A DNA stretch of 64,000 nucleotides from Pseudeuparius sepicola (lineage: Eukaryota; Arthropoda; Insecta; Coleoptera; Anthribidae), in the NCBI GenBank assembly GCA_963920635.1, contig OY987299.1:17907401-17971400 (forward strand). The letters run 5' to 3'. Shown one piece after another: positions 23,404-38,400 of this stretch. The translations under genes and the position numbers were made by a program. How positions within the stretch are numbered: position 1 is the stretch's first letter; each line of letters begins with the position of its first letter. Under the pieces are notes generated by a model. The model worked only from the letters and a program-made list of their open reading frames with translations. It ran no database searches and was not told where the DNA came from.

Positions 23404-26400
23404 CTATTCACAGTAGTGATTCAGTGTTAACCTAGCCGTTATATTCATGGCCTGCAATTCCGTTATGAGCAGCTTACAGGCGTAAGGCATCGTGATGCTG
23501 GAGACGTGTCCGGAACTTTTGCAACTGTTGCACCATCCGCAGTAGCCCAAACGGCCGCACTTATTGCAAACGTCCACGTCGCACTGGTCACTGGACACCA
23601 TCAGGCGTTCCACTAACATCATGCTGTACGGGAAAATGACAGATATATGGATGAGTTTTTGATGTGAGCTTTTTAACTTCACGTTTATCCACAGAACCAG
23701 TGGCATATTCAGGGGGGGGGGCAAAGGGGGCAATTGTGAGATTTGTAATATCAAAATTAATAATACCAAAAAATATATACTCCTGGCATAAGCTGAAAAT
23801 GCAGTGAACATCAAACATCTACAATTTGTTATTTGTTTCATCTTGTCTTCTCGAAATTAAAACCTGTAACCGTAAATTAGGCAAAACAACCTACAAACAT
23901 ATTTTGCACAATTACAGTGTGCACCGCCACGCCAGAAAGAACATTTTCAAAACTGAAAATTTTAAAAATTTATATTAGAAACAATATTAGCGAAAACCGA
24001 CTGAATCGGTTAACACTCCTTTATGTGTACCCTGAAATACCCATATTTACAGAGGAGATATTTGACGAGCTCGAGACCAAAAAAAATAATACTTGATTTT
24101 GTGATATAGATTTTATTGGTTCGAAGAAGAATTATTTTTATGTTATACAGGGTGATTTATTCATAAATACATTAATTTTAACCACGTCATCAGGGAGGTA
24201 CATATATACCGAAAACGCAAAAAAAAAATTTTTTGCTGCATGTTTAAATAATGGGGCAATTTATCCCAAATCCCGCGTAACGAGGCGCACCTGAACGCAT
24301 GTGGCTACGACGTTATGCTGCAGCACATGGCACCGGCCGCGACGTTGCCATTATTTATTGATAATTTAATTACGAAAAAATATTCAGTTTATGAATTATT
24401 TACCTAGTTGATATGCCAATAACAGGGTGTTAGCACACCTTGGACTTGGCGTGTTCAGCATCTAACTCGAGAGACCCTTATCACTACACTTTTCACAGCA
24501 CCCGCTATAACAATACAAAAGGCATTCACAATCACACGCACAAAACGCACTCAGTGTCTACAGAGGGTGGAAAATACTGAAACCTCAAAAGACTGAAACT
24601 GTCTCCGAAATTCGCTAGATTTTGAGATTTAAGACAAAAGTTTTATTAAAAAGAACGCAGGCGTCCCATCCGCATTCCACAACTATTATTTATTACGTCA
24701 AACTTGTCATTGTCAAGGATCTGCTGCCGGTTTCTATTGTATGTGGCGCCATCCTCGTTGGTATTAACGTCGCCGAATCTGTGGTTGAGCTCTCAGTCAC
24801 CCTCTGTGTGTTCAAAACCGAAAGTCTACAGCGCGCTTTATGACACGGTAACTAGCGAACCTTTCTAATAGATGGCAGCACGTACTACAGAAACCAGAGT
24901 TGCCTACATTCTGTAGGTATATTCGGTACTCTTTGTGCAACATTTTTGCTTTTTTACCAAAACGGTTCTCTAGACAAATGCGGAAATGATAGACATAATA
25001 ATGATCCTTCATGGAGAATGCCTGCAGAATGTCAGTCAAGCTACCGCGGAACTATTTAGAAGCGCGCCACCTATCGGCAGGTAGCGAAACTAAGTACGAA
25101 ACCACAACGACGTTTCATTACGGGAATGCTTTCTACGAACGAAGTAGTGTCAATGAATGCGACATGGGACATAACCTTTAAAAATATCCAAACCAAAATA
25201 CGGAGAATGTGCACTGTGAAATACGGGAAACAATAACATCACATGTGCGATTAGTGAGGCGGAGTGCGAGAAACGAAAGGAAATTCACAGTGCACTCTGC
25301 AGAAACTTGGCAAGGATCAATGCCGCAAACACCAACGCGCCGCGTGCCGGAAATTCTCGGCCACGGGCAATCGCCAAGCTCCTTTTGCGGAGTTCGGGCT
25401 ACACACATCCTCCTACTCCTACTAACGACTGCACGACAAGGGTTGTGACAAACAGAAGTCAAGAAAGCTAAGGACTTTTAGCAACCCATCATCCCTAACT
25501 CGCCCAGAAATAATACTAAGACTCGGTAGGTTACACATCAGGCTATACCCGGTAACATACCTAACGGCAGGAAAAGAAACTAGAAAAAGCTGTAAAGATC
25601 GATCGATCGGTGGAAATTAGAAAGATTCAAGTACTTACGACTGAACCAATGTCACAGAGGAGGACCACCCCCACGGAAACGATTCTATTGCAAATATGGA
25701 TCCCTAGTAACAATGAAAAGCAAACATAACGAGAAATAAAGGAATGAGAAGTGTATCGTTGGTGATGGTAACCAACTTAAGTGGAAAGTAAGGTAATTTT
25801 AAGCAACTGTGTCCCAGAGATGCTGGCTAATTTTGACGTTCTTATTTCAGAGGAAGCAGAACAATCACAGAACACAACTACTTACTCTAGGAGCGTCTTG
25901 GTGTAGTAAAAAGGATTATCAGTGAACTAGTGAGCGGAAATATTAGTGCCCCAAGCGAAAGTGAGTGAAGTTCGTTTTATTGAGAAAAAATCGTCTTCAG
26001 TGGTGTCGAGGTCCACGAAATCATGTAAGCCCCCTAGTTGAATAGGTACCTACTTAATAAAGCATCCAAAAATCAAAAGGTCACGTAAGCAGTCGTTTCA
26101 TTTATTTTTCTCGTTGGCATTTATCCCTTAAGGCTCGCCTTAAGGTGTCTCAGGGCAAAACTAACCGTTACAAGAGGTAAGCGTTAACATTTGTCCATAA
26201 TTTCCGCAAGCATTTGGCGGAACATTCGCCTACAATACAAATAATTATGTACTGAAAACATTCCTTTAAATTTACGAAAGTTGCGTACATCTGGCAACAA
26301 TGTTGACGCGCGCAACGGCAAGCGTCGTCCGATGCCTCATGCACCCTGAAAGCAATCCAGTGGCAGCCGTAAATAGAGGGCCAAATAGGTAAAAATGCGG

Positions 26401-29400
26401 TTTAGAAAAAAAATAATTCCGGCTTTAAAAAAAAGTTGGAATTTTTTTAATTGCGATTTCGCATTCATAGCATTTTTCCCTACCCACTGTTAAAATTAAT
26501 GTAGTTATGAATAAATCACCCTGTATAGGTTGTCTGGTAATAATTTAAAAAATTAAAAAGAAAAATGGAAAATATGACGAAAAGTTCATATGAACATAAG
26601 TCGGCAGGTGTTCGGTTTTCGAGATGCAGGGTGTTGAAATTGAAATTTTATTTTCGATTTTTGTAAGTAACTTTTTGAGACGACAAAATTTTCTTCAAAA
26701 AAAAAACAACAAGTTAATTAAACTGTCAAAAAATAAATGTGCTTGTTTATTTAAATTTTATTTTGAATTTAATTGCATACGAGGGTCGATATGCACCTGC
26801 GTCGATGCAGAAATTTGAAAATTTCTCGAAAATGGTCACCGAGTATACCTCTTTTGCTTAGAAAACCTGTGGGAAGAGGATACATTCACAAAATGTCATA
26901 AAAGTTTACTGTCAAAACAGTTAGGGCAAATTAAATTAAATAATGATAGCACGCAGCGCCCTCTACGGATTGCACCAAAAATAATACAAAAGTATGACTT
27001 CGCTTCCCAAAAAAAACCCGGCTACCAAATTTTGCAAGAAAATTTTGTCAAAAAGTTACCTCAAAAAAGCGAAAATAAAATTTCAATTTCAAAACCCTGC
27101 ATCTCGAAAACCAAACATCTGCGGACCCATGTTCATATGAAGTTTTCGTCATATTTTTCTTTTTAATTTTTCAAGTTGGTGCATTTATTTCCGGACACCC
27201 TGTATCTATTTATTTTAGAAAATATGTTTTTGTTCTGTTTTTATCCATTAAAATTATCGACAGAGTTTTGTTATTTATAACTGATTCCCCCCCCCCCCCC
27301 ATACGTTAATCCTGGATACGCCACTGCACAGAACTAATAAAACATTTATCTTTCTCCTATTTCTCAGTTAACACAGACTAACGAGTAATACAGGCAATTC
27401 CTTAGCGACATGTGTCAAATGGAGACTCTTACATTTTTTGGCGAAATATCTTCTAAAGATATAAACATTGTGCATTTTATTTGACGACAAGTGATTTTCA
27501 ACTTTCAACTGTAACCGCCTTGGCCTTTAAGGGTAGTAATTTCGAATATTATATTATTGTGGGAACACACTGATATTATTATGTAAGAGATGTGAACTGA
27601 CTCGGATGAAATGATGTTTCGTTTATCATCCCTTTTTAAACTCACCTGGCCCCGTAACCAATCAGACAGTCTCTCTCCATCTCTCCTAACCTCAAACCAC
27701 CGTCCCTGCTCCTACCTTCCGTCGGTTGCCTGGTGAGCACCGCCCTCGGTCCCCTGCCCCGGGCGTGTATCTTGTCCTGCACCATGTGCTTCAGTTTTTG
27801 GTAGTAAACCGGTCCCGAATAAATGTACGCCTCCATCGGTTCACCCGTTATTCCCGAGTAGAATATGTCCTTGCCTTGGTAGTTATACCCGTGCCTTGCC
27901 AGTTCCTCGCTGACGTCATCGACTTTTGAGCCGCCAAATGCAGTGCCGTAATGAAATTTTCCTAATGGAAAAATATTTTCTTTTTGTATTCTCACACACT
28001 TTAATTTCATTTATTACTCCCGGTATTTTAAATTTTAATGAGATCCATTATGATACTAGGTGACAACCAATAGTATATCACAGATGACAAATATTCACAA
28101 ACAATAAAGTTATGGCACATTTAAGAAACTCAAGAAAAGGAAAAATGTCCTGTATTATGTGGTTTGGGGCATTCAACTTTTCTCAAAAATCAAACACAGT
28201 ACACCTTTACTACCTTTTGTCTATCTCTTTGGTGCTTTGCCAGTGGTAATTTCAGATTCAACTTCAGAGCACGAAACTTTAAATGTTAATTAAAAAAATA
28301 ACTTCAACACTTTGCTTTCCGAGCTTCCTTCTCCTTTTTCAAAGATATTCTCAAGTTAAAGTGAAATGACAGAATAATAAATGTCACGTCAAAGTGTCAT
28401 GACAACAGAACAATAACCTAGCTGGACCCACACTATATTAAAGAGCATGACGTCATATTTCACTGTTGTTTGAGGACTGGGGTGGCGCTACTCGACGAGA
28501 AAAATGGCGACTTATTATAGATTATAGAAGGATATTCTGTGGAAATATTTCTGTCAGTTTCTGACATTTAGAATGTCCCATATTTTAAATATCCTGCATT
28601 AGGTCCATTTACGTTCTTTTTACGGTAATGAATTCCCTTTGCGGTCAAAATTTCCGAGATTTGTCATATTAATAGAGCTTTTATAGGTAGATTTGTTTGT
28701 GATAACATGAAATTTCCATACTCATGACGAAATTCGTATGCACAAGATCATTACATGAATTGCAGAAGAATAAATACTATTTTAGAATTACGTGATGATC
28801 TGTTCAACCAGTTGAAGAAGCGAGAATTCTGGATATTATATTTTGGAAGAGTATTTTATTTTGTAACGTAATGCAAGAACTAAAGTAGAAAATTTAGTCT
28901 GTAGCCCAAAGCGAACCAATGGTCCACTATATAAAGAAGAAACTGCAAAATCTAATGCGTTCTATACTTACACTACAGCATAGCCATGGACTTCATTTCA
29001 AATCAAAAACTTGTCAAATTAAATACTTTTGTTTTCTTCCTGGTAGTTATTGATCAATCAAACAAAATATCCTGGGTATTCTAACAAATGTATTTAAAAA
29101 ACGACAAGCAGAACATTTACAAATCCTCTTGTACAACGTACGTTTCCGCGTTTAAGCCATCTTCAGGTACAAATTAAAATTTTTTGAGTATAATTTTTTT
29201 TTTAAATTTGTATAAAACGTGTAATAGTGAAAGGCAACACATAAATGTTTGTTTGTTTCTTTGTTATTTTGTCTTTTGCTATTACACGTCTTATATAAAT
29301 TTAAAAAAAATTTTAGACTCAAAAAATTTTAATTTGTACCTGAAGATGGCTTAAACGCCGAAACGTAAATTTTGTAAATGTTCTGCTTGTTGTTTTTTAA

Positions 29401-32400
29401 ATACATTTGGTAGAATACCCAGGATATTTTGTTTGAATGTAAAATTAAAGGGACATAACAATCGTTTTATTTTATTTTGGATATTAAATTCGTTATAACA
29501 TACATATTTACAGGTTTTTTTCTGCAATAATGATGTTTTAACATTAAACCACCGTATCGCCAGTGGCGATCGCTTGAAACAGCGCTATGCACAGGTCTTT
29601 AGTAGTGTTGGTCCAGGCCCTATACAACACTATATTAAAGACCTGTGCATAGCGCGGTTTCAAGCGATCGTCACTGGCGCCACACGAAGAAAAATTCGAC
29701 AGGGTAACTTTGTACCCCATTAATTGGTTTCATTTGAACTAATATCGATTTTAAAGTATTTTTGGTTCTAAATGCTGTTTCGATATTAAAAAGATTGCCT
29801 ATGCGTTTTTGCAGTGGCTATATATATAGTCACTGATTTTAGCTGATCTGATAGTCCAGGAATATAAGGAATGATTAAATTTACTGGTTGGTCCACCAGA
29901 TTTAGTTCCCCGATTTCATTAGCATTGCTGTTTTGTTGGCAATACTGAAAAACGTGCTCAACAAATTCAAAAGGATAACTAGAGCATATTTGAAATATTT
30001 AATTTCCTTGTAAAATTTTCCATTAGAATAAATCGTTTTAGCGTTGTAATATAAACTTTTAATTACTCTCTTTTTAACACTAATATGATGATTGGAATTA
30101 AAATGGATATTAGTATGTGTTGGTTTTCTGTAAACACCAGTTTATATACTATCTGATTTTAGCATTATCATTGAATAAGGAATTCCGAATACCTTAATCA
30201 ATGGTATTATGTAGAAAAAAAACTGTAATTTCACTTTGACTTGACATTTTCTTTGAGAAAGTAAAAGATTTTTTATCCGAAAACTCAGAAAACAAAGTTG
30301 TTGAAGTTCTTTTTGACAAAGCTCCAGAGCTTTTTTAGCAGAGGATTTTCCTGGCAACTTAAAAAAGTTGTCCTTTAATCAGTTTAAGTCAGGTTCCTGT
30401 CACGAAAAACCCAATTTAAGATTAAATGGATCTATTTGTGCCACAAAAAATTTCCGCCAATATTATACAGTAAGAAAGTTGTAATTGATACCAAGTTACA
30501 TAAAAGTAAAAACAGTAATATTAATGTAACAGCAATGAGTAAAAGATATATTATATATCTATATCCTTTACTCAACAGAGATTCCTCTAAATAGGGTTGC
30601 ATTTTTAAGTTAATATTTTTATCATATTGATGTGCTTTTGAGCTACGGTGCTAAAATGAAGCAAGGATCTTTGAACAAGCTGATTCTAGAAATTTGCCCC
30701 TAATATCAATGAAAATTTAATAAGAATATTGGATTTCTAACAGACTATTTTCTGCGAATTTGAAATATTAAATTGAAAGTTTAGTTCCAAAAAAGTTTTA
30801 GAATCCTTATAAGAAAACAATTCTTCTTCAGAAGTTAATAATATGAATTTTTTAACTTTGAACATGAACACCTTGCATTTTGACATTATTTCACCCTAAC
30901 CTGGACCAACACTATATTAAAGACCCGAGCATGCCGTCATATTTCATTGTTGTTTACAGATCGGGGTGGCGCTACACGATGAAAAAAATGGCGACTTATT
31001 ATAGGTTATAGGGGGGTATTCTGTGGCTATTGGGATGTCAGTTTCTGACGTTTAAAAAATCCAAAATTTTAAATATCCAGCTTTATTACGATTTACCTCC
31101 TTTTTCCGGTAACGAATTGTCTTTGCGTCCAGTATTTGGCAATTTCATCCTATTAATACGGTTTTCGAGGTAGATTTGTTTGTAATAACATGAAATTTTC
31201 CCGCAAATGAAGAAAAAGGTATGCACAGACCATTAGGTTTTTTTGCAGAAGAATAAACACTATTTTGGAATTATGGTATGATCTGATCAACCAGCTGAAG
31301 AAGCGAAAATTAAAGATATTATTTTGGAAGAGTATTTTTTAACGTATGCAGGAATGAAAAAAGAAAATTTTGTTTATAGCTTCAAAACAAACCAATAGTC
31401 CTCCATATAAATAAGAAACTGAAAAATCTAATGCGTTTTATGCTTTCACATACTACAACTAGCCATGGACTGCGTTTCAAACCAAAAGGGACCAAATACT
31501 CTTGCTTGCTTTTTAGACTCGCTTTTCTTAAGAAGATGTATGGAAATATGCCATGTGAACTTGTCAAATTAGAGGGACATAACAAACAAATATTTTATTT
31601 TATTTTGAATATTAACTTCGTTGTAACAGACATATTTGCATGTATTTATTTTATAAAAGATTCTGCAACAATGGTGTTTTAACTAAATCCACCCTGTAAA
31701 TTTGTTTCGTCGTGTGGCGCCAGTGGCGATCGCTTGAAACAGTGCTATGCACAGGTCTTTAATATAGTGTTGGTCCAGCCCTAACAAATCTGTGGCTAAT
31801 AGATCGACCTATTTTTTCTATTTAACATCCTGTAGATTACCTTCCACCGTTCCAGCTTTTCCAGCAAGGAGTTCTATTAGTTTTCCTACCGTCATACGAG
31901 ACGGATATCCATGAGGATTCATGATGATGTCCGGACAAATTCCATATTCATTGAAAGGCATGTCTTCTTGTTCCACAACCAAACCTGAAATCAAAATTCT
32001 ACGATTAGAGATTCTAGACGAAATGAACAAGCAAAAATTACCGACAACTCCCTTCTGGCCGTGACGAGAACTAAATTTATCTCCTATTTCCGGCCTCCTC
32101 GTCTGCCGCAGAAGTATTTTTACTAAAGTGGTGTCTTCCTCGTTTGTAGTGATTAATACTTTTTCAATGTAACTCGGTTCGTTGTTTCTGTACCCGATTG
32201 GCGTGTCTTTGTATTCTACTGAAGGATTAGCAGCTCCTGGCACAGCAGACAATGTCGGAATCGATTTATTTACTATCACCTACGATACACAAAATCAACG
32301 ATTAAAAAATTCCAATTTACAGACGTAATTTTAAGACATTTCATACAACAGATTTTTTTTTAAACAGGTCCACCTATATGTAATATCCCCTAGCAAACTT

Positions 32401-35400
32401 TCCTCTAGGCGCATATAATAATATCACGATTAATACATTACACACACCTGTATACATATTAACATATACCGCTTTTGGCCTTATTGCGCAGGCAAGGTGC
32501 TGGGAATAGAAAGAGAATCAAAGAGATGTGTTTTTATTTTTTAATCGCGATTTTTCTTTGTATTTCGTACGGATAATAGCTTTTCGGTTTCATATTTACG
32601 AGATAAAAAAAAATGATTTGGTAAAGCATTGTAAAAATGCGAAGAGTCTTTTACATCTCGATTGTGAAATTACATACCATAGGTAAGCAAATAGGTATAA
32701 TTTTTTTGCCAAATAATATTTTTCGTTGATATCCTCTGATTTCTTACTGATTTTTAGGTTTCAAAGAGAAGAAACTAAATTTAGAAAGTGGCTTAGTACT
32801 CTAGGTGTCATCAACAAGAATATTCTCTTATACCGCTTTTGGCCTTATTGTGCATGGCAAGGTGCTGGGACTAGAAAGAGAATCAAATCAAAGAGATGTG
32901 TTTTTATTTTTTAATCGTGATTTTTCTTTGTATTTCATACGGGTAATAGCTTTTCGGTTTCATATTTACGAGATAAAAAAATGATTTCGTAAAGCATTGT
33001 AAAAATGCGAAGAGTCTTTTACATCCTAATTGTGAAATTACATAACATAGGCAAATAGGTATAATTTTTTTGCCAAATAATATTTTTCATTGATATCCTC
33101 TGATTTCTTACTGATTTTTAGGTTTCGAAGAGAAGAAACTAAATTTAGAAAGTGGCTTAGTACTCTAGGTGTCATCAACAAGAATATTCTCTTGAAGGAC
33201 TCTATGTTCTATTCATTTTGATGAACAGGATTTTTTAATGCAACACGAAAGAATGTGAAAAGTGGCGTTCTATGATCTAGAAACCTAACTGAAGAAGCTC
33301 ACAACACTTTACTGTGTTTTTGAAGCAAAGAATAAAGTGGTAAAAGTTTAAGTTGCCAAGTTTTCTTTTGCTTGTATTTTCTAAACAAACAATTATGATT
33401 AAAAAGTATTCAAAGAAATAATTATCAGAAATAAAAGTGGCATGAAAATGTTAGGTAATTAGAAATATTGTCATGTTTTTCTTTTTCAGTAATTATTTAT
33501 AATGATTGTACATACAGGGACCGGCAGAAAGTTGGACACAAAAATGTAATATATTTAAACTCTGATATCGATTAATTTAAATTTCTAGCTGCTAATCGAA
33601 CAAAATTAAAGTTTAGTAGCAAATTTATGTGTTATCTGGTGATAAGTTGCGCTTTTTGTGTTTGAAAAAATACAAAAAAAGTTAAATTTCTTTTTTTTAC
33701 TAGGTGGCTGTGACTTTAAATCTGACATCCACCTTTGATTCCAAACAACTTTTGTAAGTAACTTTTTACCATATTTTAAAAAATAAGGGTACTTTTATCT
33801 TGAGTTACTATAACCTACCCGTATAAATTATTTCAAATTTCCCCCATTTAGAGTTAAAAATGGCTGCCAAATTATTCGCCCAGTCGGACATCTCTTTTGT
33901 GCCGTATAGGTTGCTATAGGTAGATAACATTAATAATAATAATAATTCTCACCCTCACAATACTCCAAACTAGGAGTGCCCCAGAAGCAACCACATGCTT
34001 GTGCGGGGGGAGGGGGGCAATTACTATTATTTTGTCTTCGTTGCCATTTGCGGCTAGGACCGACTTTTTTCCCGATAGAACTAGGATAGCATTCGCTCAA
34101 GTACTACGGAAAACCCTAGAAAACCGTAGTAATCCCAGTGAGTGTAGGACAATTAGTAAATCACACGGATAAAGCTATTTTAGGAGCAATACCGTGAACC
34201 CACATTTGTCAAGCGCTCTTGGCCATAGCAGTGTTTTTCTTTAAAGACATGTGCATGAGCCTGCCTTGAACCAAGGTCGATCGAAGGCAGAAAAACATGC
34301 AGTCTAAAAAGTCAGCGCCGGTACGAGCGACGCCACCACGATGACATTTTAAAACTTACTTGCCGATTTTTTATCAATTCTCCAGGCACCACAATCCCAT
34401 CATTATCCAAAGAAGCGTGCTTCCAAATCGGTTGATTAGTCGTTGTATCGATCACGGGCCCCTGAATTCTATCAAACGTCTGATTCGCATACCTCTTCAT
34501 GATGCACTTGGTATTCTTATAGACCAGACACCTTCCGAATCCCCTATCTATCGAGGCCTTGTTCAAAATAAGGGCATCTTCGATATCGTAACCGCTGTAA
34601 CTCATCACGGCGATGGTGGCGTTCTGGCCGGCGGGCAACTTGTCGAAATTCGTCAATTCTATCGACTTGGTCGTCACCATCGGTGCCTGCGGATAGGGAT
34701 GGGCAAATTTCACTTTTCCAGGGAAAGTGAAATTTCTCTTTCAAATTTTCGCAAAACTTTCGGAATTTATGAAATTTTCGCGAAACTTTCGAAATTTATG
34801 AAATTTAAAGAAATTTTCGCGAAATATTTGAAACTTTCAATGTGATGTTGAAATTTATGAAATTTAAAGAAAGTTTTACGTGACAATTTCTCAATAATTT
34901 CCTATAGAAATTTTCGCGAAACTTTGAAATATTTGAAACTTTCAATGTGATGTTGAAATTTATGAAATTTAAAGAAAGTTTCACGTGAAAATTTCGCAAT
35001 CATTTCCTATAAACAGTCCCCACCCAAGCCCAAAAATTATGTATGTGTATGAAGTGGCATAGGTATAGAGTTTCCCAGATAGAGACAGTAGTAGTAGTAT
35101 TTATTAATCACAAAACATACAAAGTGTATAGGTGACAAGTCAGATAAGACGTTACGTTACGCTCGATTATCTCAGCAATTTTAGGCTAAGTTGATGGTTC
35201 AAAAACTAAACTTGTGTAGTTTTTCCAAGAAACCGAATGCAGTAAAGAAAAACAATCGAGCAAAAATATAAGTTTTGACCAAAAAACTATTATTTTTTAA
35301 AACTCAAAATGGCGGATTACAGCGGTTTTTGTTATAAATCATTAGTGGAACAAGAATTATATGTTTATTTTGTTAGATCACTTCCCGTTTAACAGCCGGC

Positions 35401-38400
35401 ACGGGCACATCCAAATTAAATGAAGGGATGGTCGCCTGCCGCATATATTTTCGTGAAACTTTAATGAAATATATGAGAAAGTTTCGCGTTTTTAAGGAAA
35501 TTTCTGAGAAAGTTTCGCGAAATTTATGAAGTGAAACTTTCCCTTGAAACTTTCGAAAATTTCACTGAAATGTCACTTCATGGGATAAGCGAAATATTTC
35601 ACTTTTGAAAGTTTCAAATGTGAAAATTTCAAATGAAACTTTCAAACGGCACAACTCTACCTGCGGGTAGACCAGGTTGTAGAGAAGGGTGTCCATTCGG
35701 TTTTTCTGATTGTAACCGATCGTCCCCATGGCCTGCTTGCCCATGGCGCACTGGTACGTGTTCCTGGGGGACTGGTTGTGGTGCGGGTACGGTACCAAAC
35801 CGGCGCACACGCCCAACAGGGTGAACGGGGCAATTTCCAAGTGGGTCGTTTGATTGGTGATGTCCTTCTCGTAGCAAGCTATGTAACTGTCATTTTCTTC
35901 GTTTACATCGAGAAACTCAATAAGTCCTGGAATACGGTGGTATTCAGTGGCGGCATTGTTTTTTTTATGGACTGAAGCTAGTTCCATTCAGCAAAATGCA
36001 AAAGGCGGTAGAGTGATTCAGAAAAAAATTAACTCTAGCATCTGGCCAATAGGAATTGTGAGCACTTTTTGTAATGAAATCTAAACAGAAAAGTACTCAC
36101 AATTCGCATTGGTCGTACATTAGAGGAATTTTTTTATGAATGAGCACACATGACTACTAGCGTCATCTGGATTCTACTGAACCGACCTGACTGTGGTTGA
36201 AAAACTTATTTTCAAAAACAATGGTGGCAATTTGGTGAGGCTGGAGGCTGGACCAACACTATATTAAAAACCCGAGCTTGTCGTCATAATTTTGTTGTTG
36301 TTTGCGATGTAGGGTGGTATTCTGTGGTTATTAGGTATGTCAGTTTCTAACGTGTAGAATGTCCTTTATTTGAAATATCGGGCTTCATTACAATTTACAT
36401 TCTTTTAACAAATTTTATATGGGGTCAGTACTAACAGAGTTTTTTTATAAGTAGATTTGTTTGTGATGACATGAAATTACACCAACATGAAGAAAATTGT
36501 ATGCACAACCATTATGTGAAAGCAGAAATAAACACCATTTTGGAATTACGGGATGATCTGTTCAAATATTTGAAGAAGAGATAATTAATTCTAGATATAA
36601 CATTTTGGTATTTTATAATGTATGCAAGAAAGAAAATAAAGAAACTGTTTAAAGTCCCAAAGTGAACCAATAGTACAAAAAGTTTGCACTATAGGGGAAA
36701 CATTTTTAATTAATGAATTATTTTTAAATTCAACTTTGGGGTTACCTCTTGCTTGTTAAAATTTCAAAAAATTTTACTTAAAAAGTTGTTTCTTTTCCGT
36801 TTTTACATAGGTGTATCAAATTAAAACGCTCATAAGATTTTGCTTTTTTAATTTTTGAACTTTCTGAAAATTGTAAATTCTTGTAACTGCATAAGAACTG
36901 TTTTATATCATTCTATTCACTTTTTATTGCTAAATATCAATAGGAATATGTGTTTTCAAAGGAAAATGATATCAACACTGTTATCTTTGGTGCAAATTTG
37001 ATGTACCGGGAAGCATTTAGGATATAAATTAAATTTTCCTGCACAAAATTGATGCTAAAGTAGTAATAAATTCAAATATCACCAAACTATTTCGAGTAAC
37101 TAACCAAAATTCAGGACTTTTTATAGGACAATTTACTTATTGTATTTTAGCCGTACGAAGTTCTGAATTTTGGTTAGGTATGTGAAATAGATTGAAGATT
37201 TTTAATTTATTATTATTTTGAACCTATTTTGTACGGGAAAATTTAATGTAATTAAATTTATATCCGAAATTGATGGTGCATCAATTCTGCATAAAAAATA
37301 ACAAAGACTTAAACCGTTGATATCATTCTCATTCTCAGATATTCTTATCAATATTCGAGAATAAAAATAAAAGTTAATAAAATGATAATACTAGTGTTAT
37401 AAAACAATTTTAATGCAGTTAAAAATTTTTAAAATTCAAAACTATTTAAAAATGTAAAAAAGAAACAACTTTTCCAAGTAAAACTTTTTGAAATTATATC
37501 AAACCCATTTTCAGCTATTTTATTTTTTAAATGTCTATAGCGCTAACTTTTTGGAGGAAGCAGTATAAAGAAGGAACTGAAAAATCAAATGTTAGACCGT
37601 CAGATAGTGACAGATTTAGGTGCCCCATTTTCGCATACAAGCCTCGAAGTAGAATGAAGGTAATGAAGGTAAATTTACGAGTGGCCCTTGGGGATAACAT
37701 ATGGAAAATCGAAAAAAAAATTCTGTTAAATTTTCTGACCCCAAAATGTACTTATCCATTCGCGCCACTCAAGCCAGTATGTTTTCGGGCTAGTCACGAT
37801 GTACGTTTTCATACTTTTGATGGACTTGTGTGGAAAAATTGGTCAAAATCTCGATTTTTCTTTACAAGATTACGCCCTTATTTCAACCCTTTAGCCACCT
37901 GCAACACTCAAGCCTTTGGTTTTCCGAAGCGAGGTTCTATCAATTAATCATTTAATGAACACGGCTTGCGTGAAAATAGCGAATCGAATTATGAAAAATG
38001 AAAAATCGAATTTTCCATATGTTATCCCCAGGGGCCACATTTACCTTTATTCTACTCAGCATCGATGTACTTTTCAACCCTCTTCGAGGCTAGTATGCGA
38101 AAATGGGGCACCTAAATCTGTCACTATCTGACGGTCTATGTGTTTCATGCTTACTTACATGACAACTAACCATGAACCTCATTTCAAACCAGAAGGTACC
38201 AAAACGTATTCTTGCTGGCTTTTTAGAGACGCTATGCCATATCAAATTAAAGGGACATAACCAATGACGTCAAAACCTGTAGACGTGGTGCCGCACTGTT
38301 AAAATGCCCTTTATTTTGACTCCAAGATTAAATATATCCATACTACTCTAAAAACATGCCACAAACAAAGACAGAAAGTCAACCATCAACCAACTATACA

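Larger units (their letters stand above)
23698..27326. mobile_element. 3.6-kb hAT composite in POLR3B intron 11
   Basis: Left end CAGTGGCATATTCAGG followed by a G run; right end, after a C run (27289-27300), CCTGGATACGCCACTG. The flanking 8-bp direct repeat CACAGAAC is perfect (23690-23697 and 27327-27334). No hAT transposase recognised. Most of the interior is two later insertions, 24146-26527 and 26528-27206. Left and right hAT ends match each other and resemble those of the 14.3-kb element. Confidence 0.83.
31779..34359. other. POLR3B introns 8 and 9 and exon flanks
   Basis: Between exons 8 and 9 (34359-32280) lie a 364-bp tandem duplication and an (AAT)n-linked retroelement tail. 33195-33925 is otherwise AT-rich sequence in which I see no element. 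Confidence 0.5.

Noticed and set aside
25178..25462. Segment open on both strands within the hAT composite
   Set aside because: No motif on either strand; both-strand openness fits a stop-poor GC-rich repeat better than a gene.
35629..35877. Overlapping frames on both strands around 35.6-36.0 kb
   Set aside because: Shadows of POLR3B exon 7, whose own frame is fixed by homology and phase.
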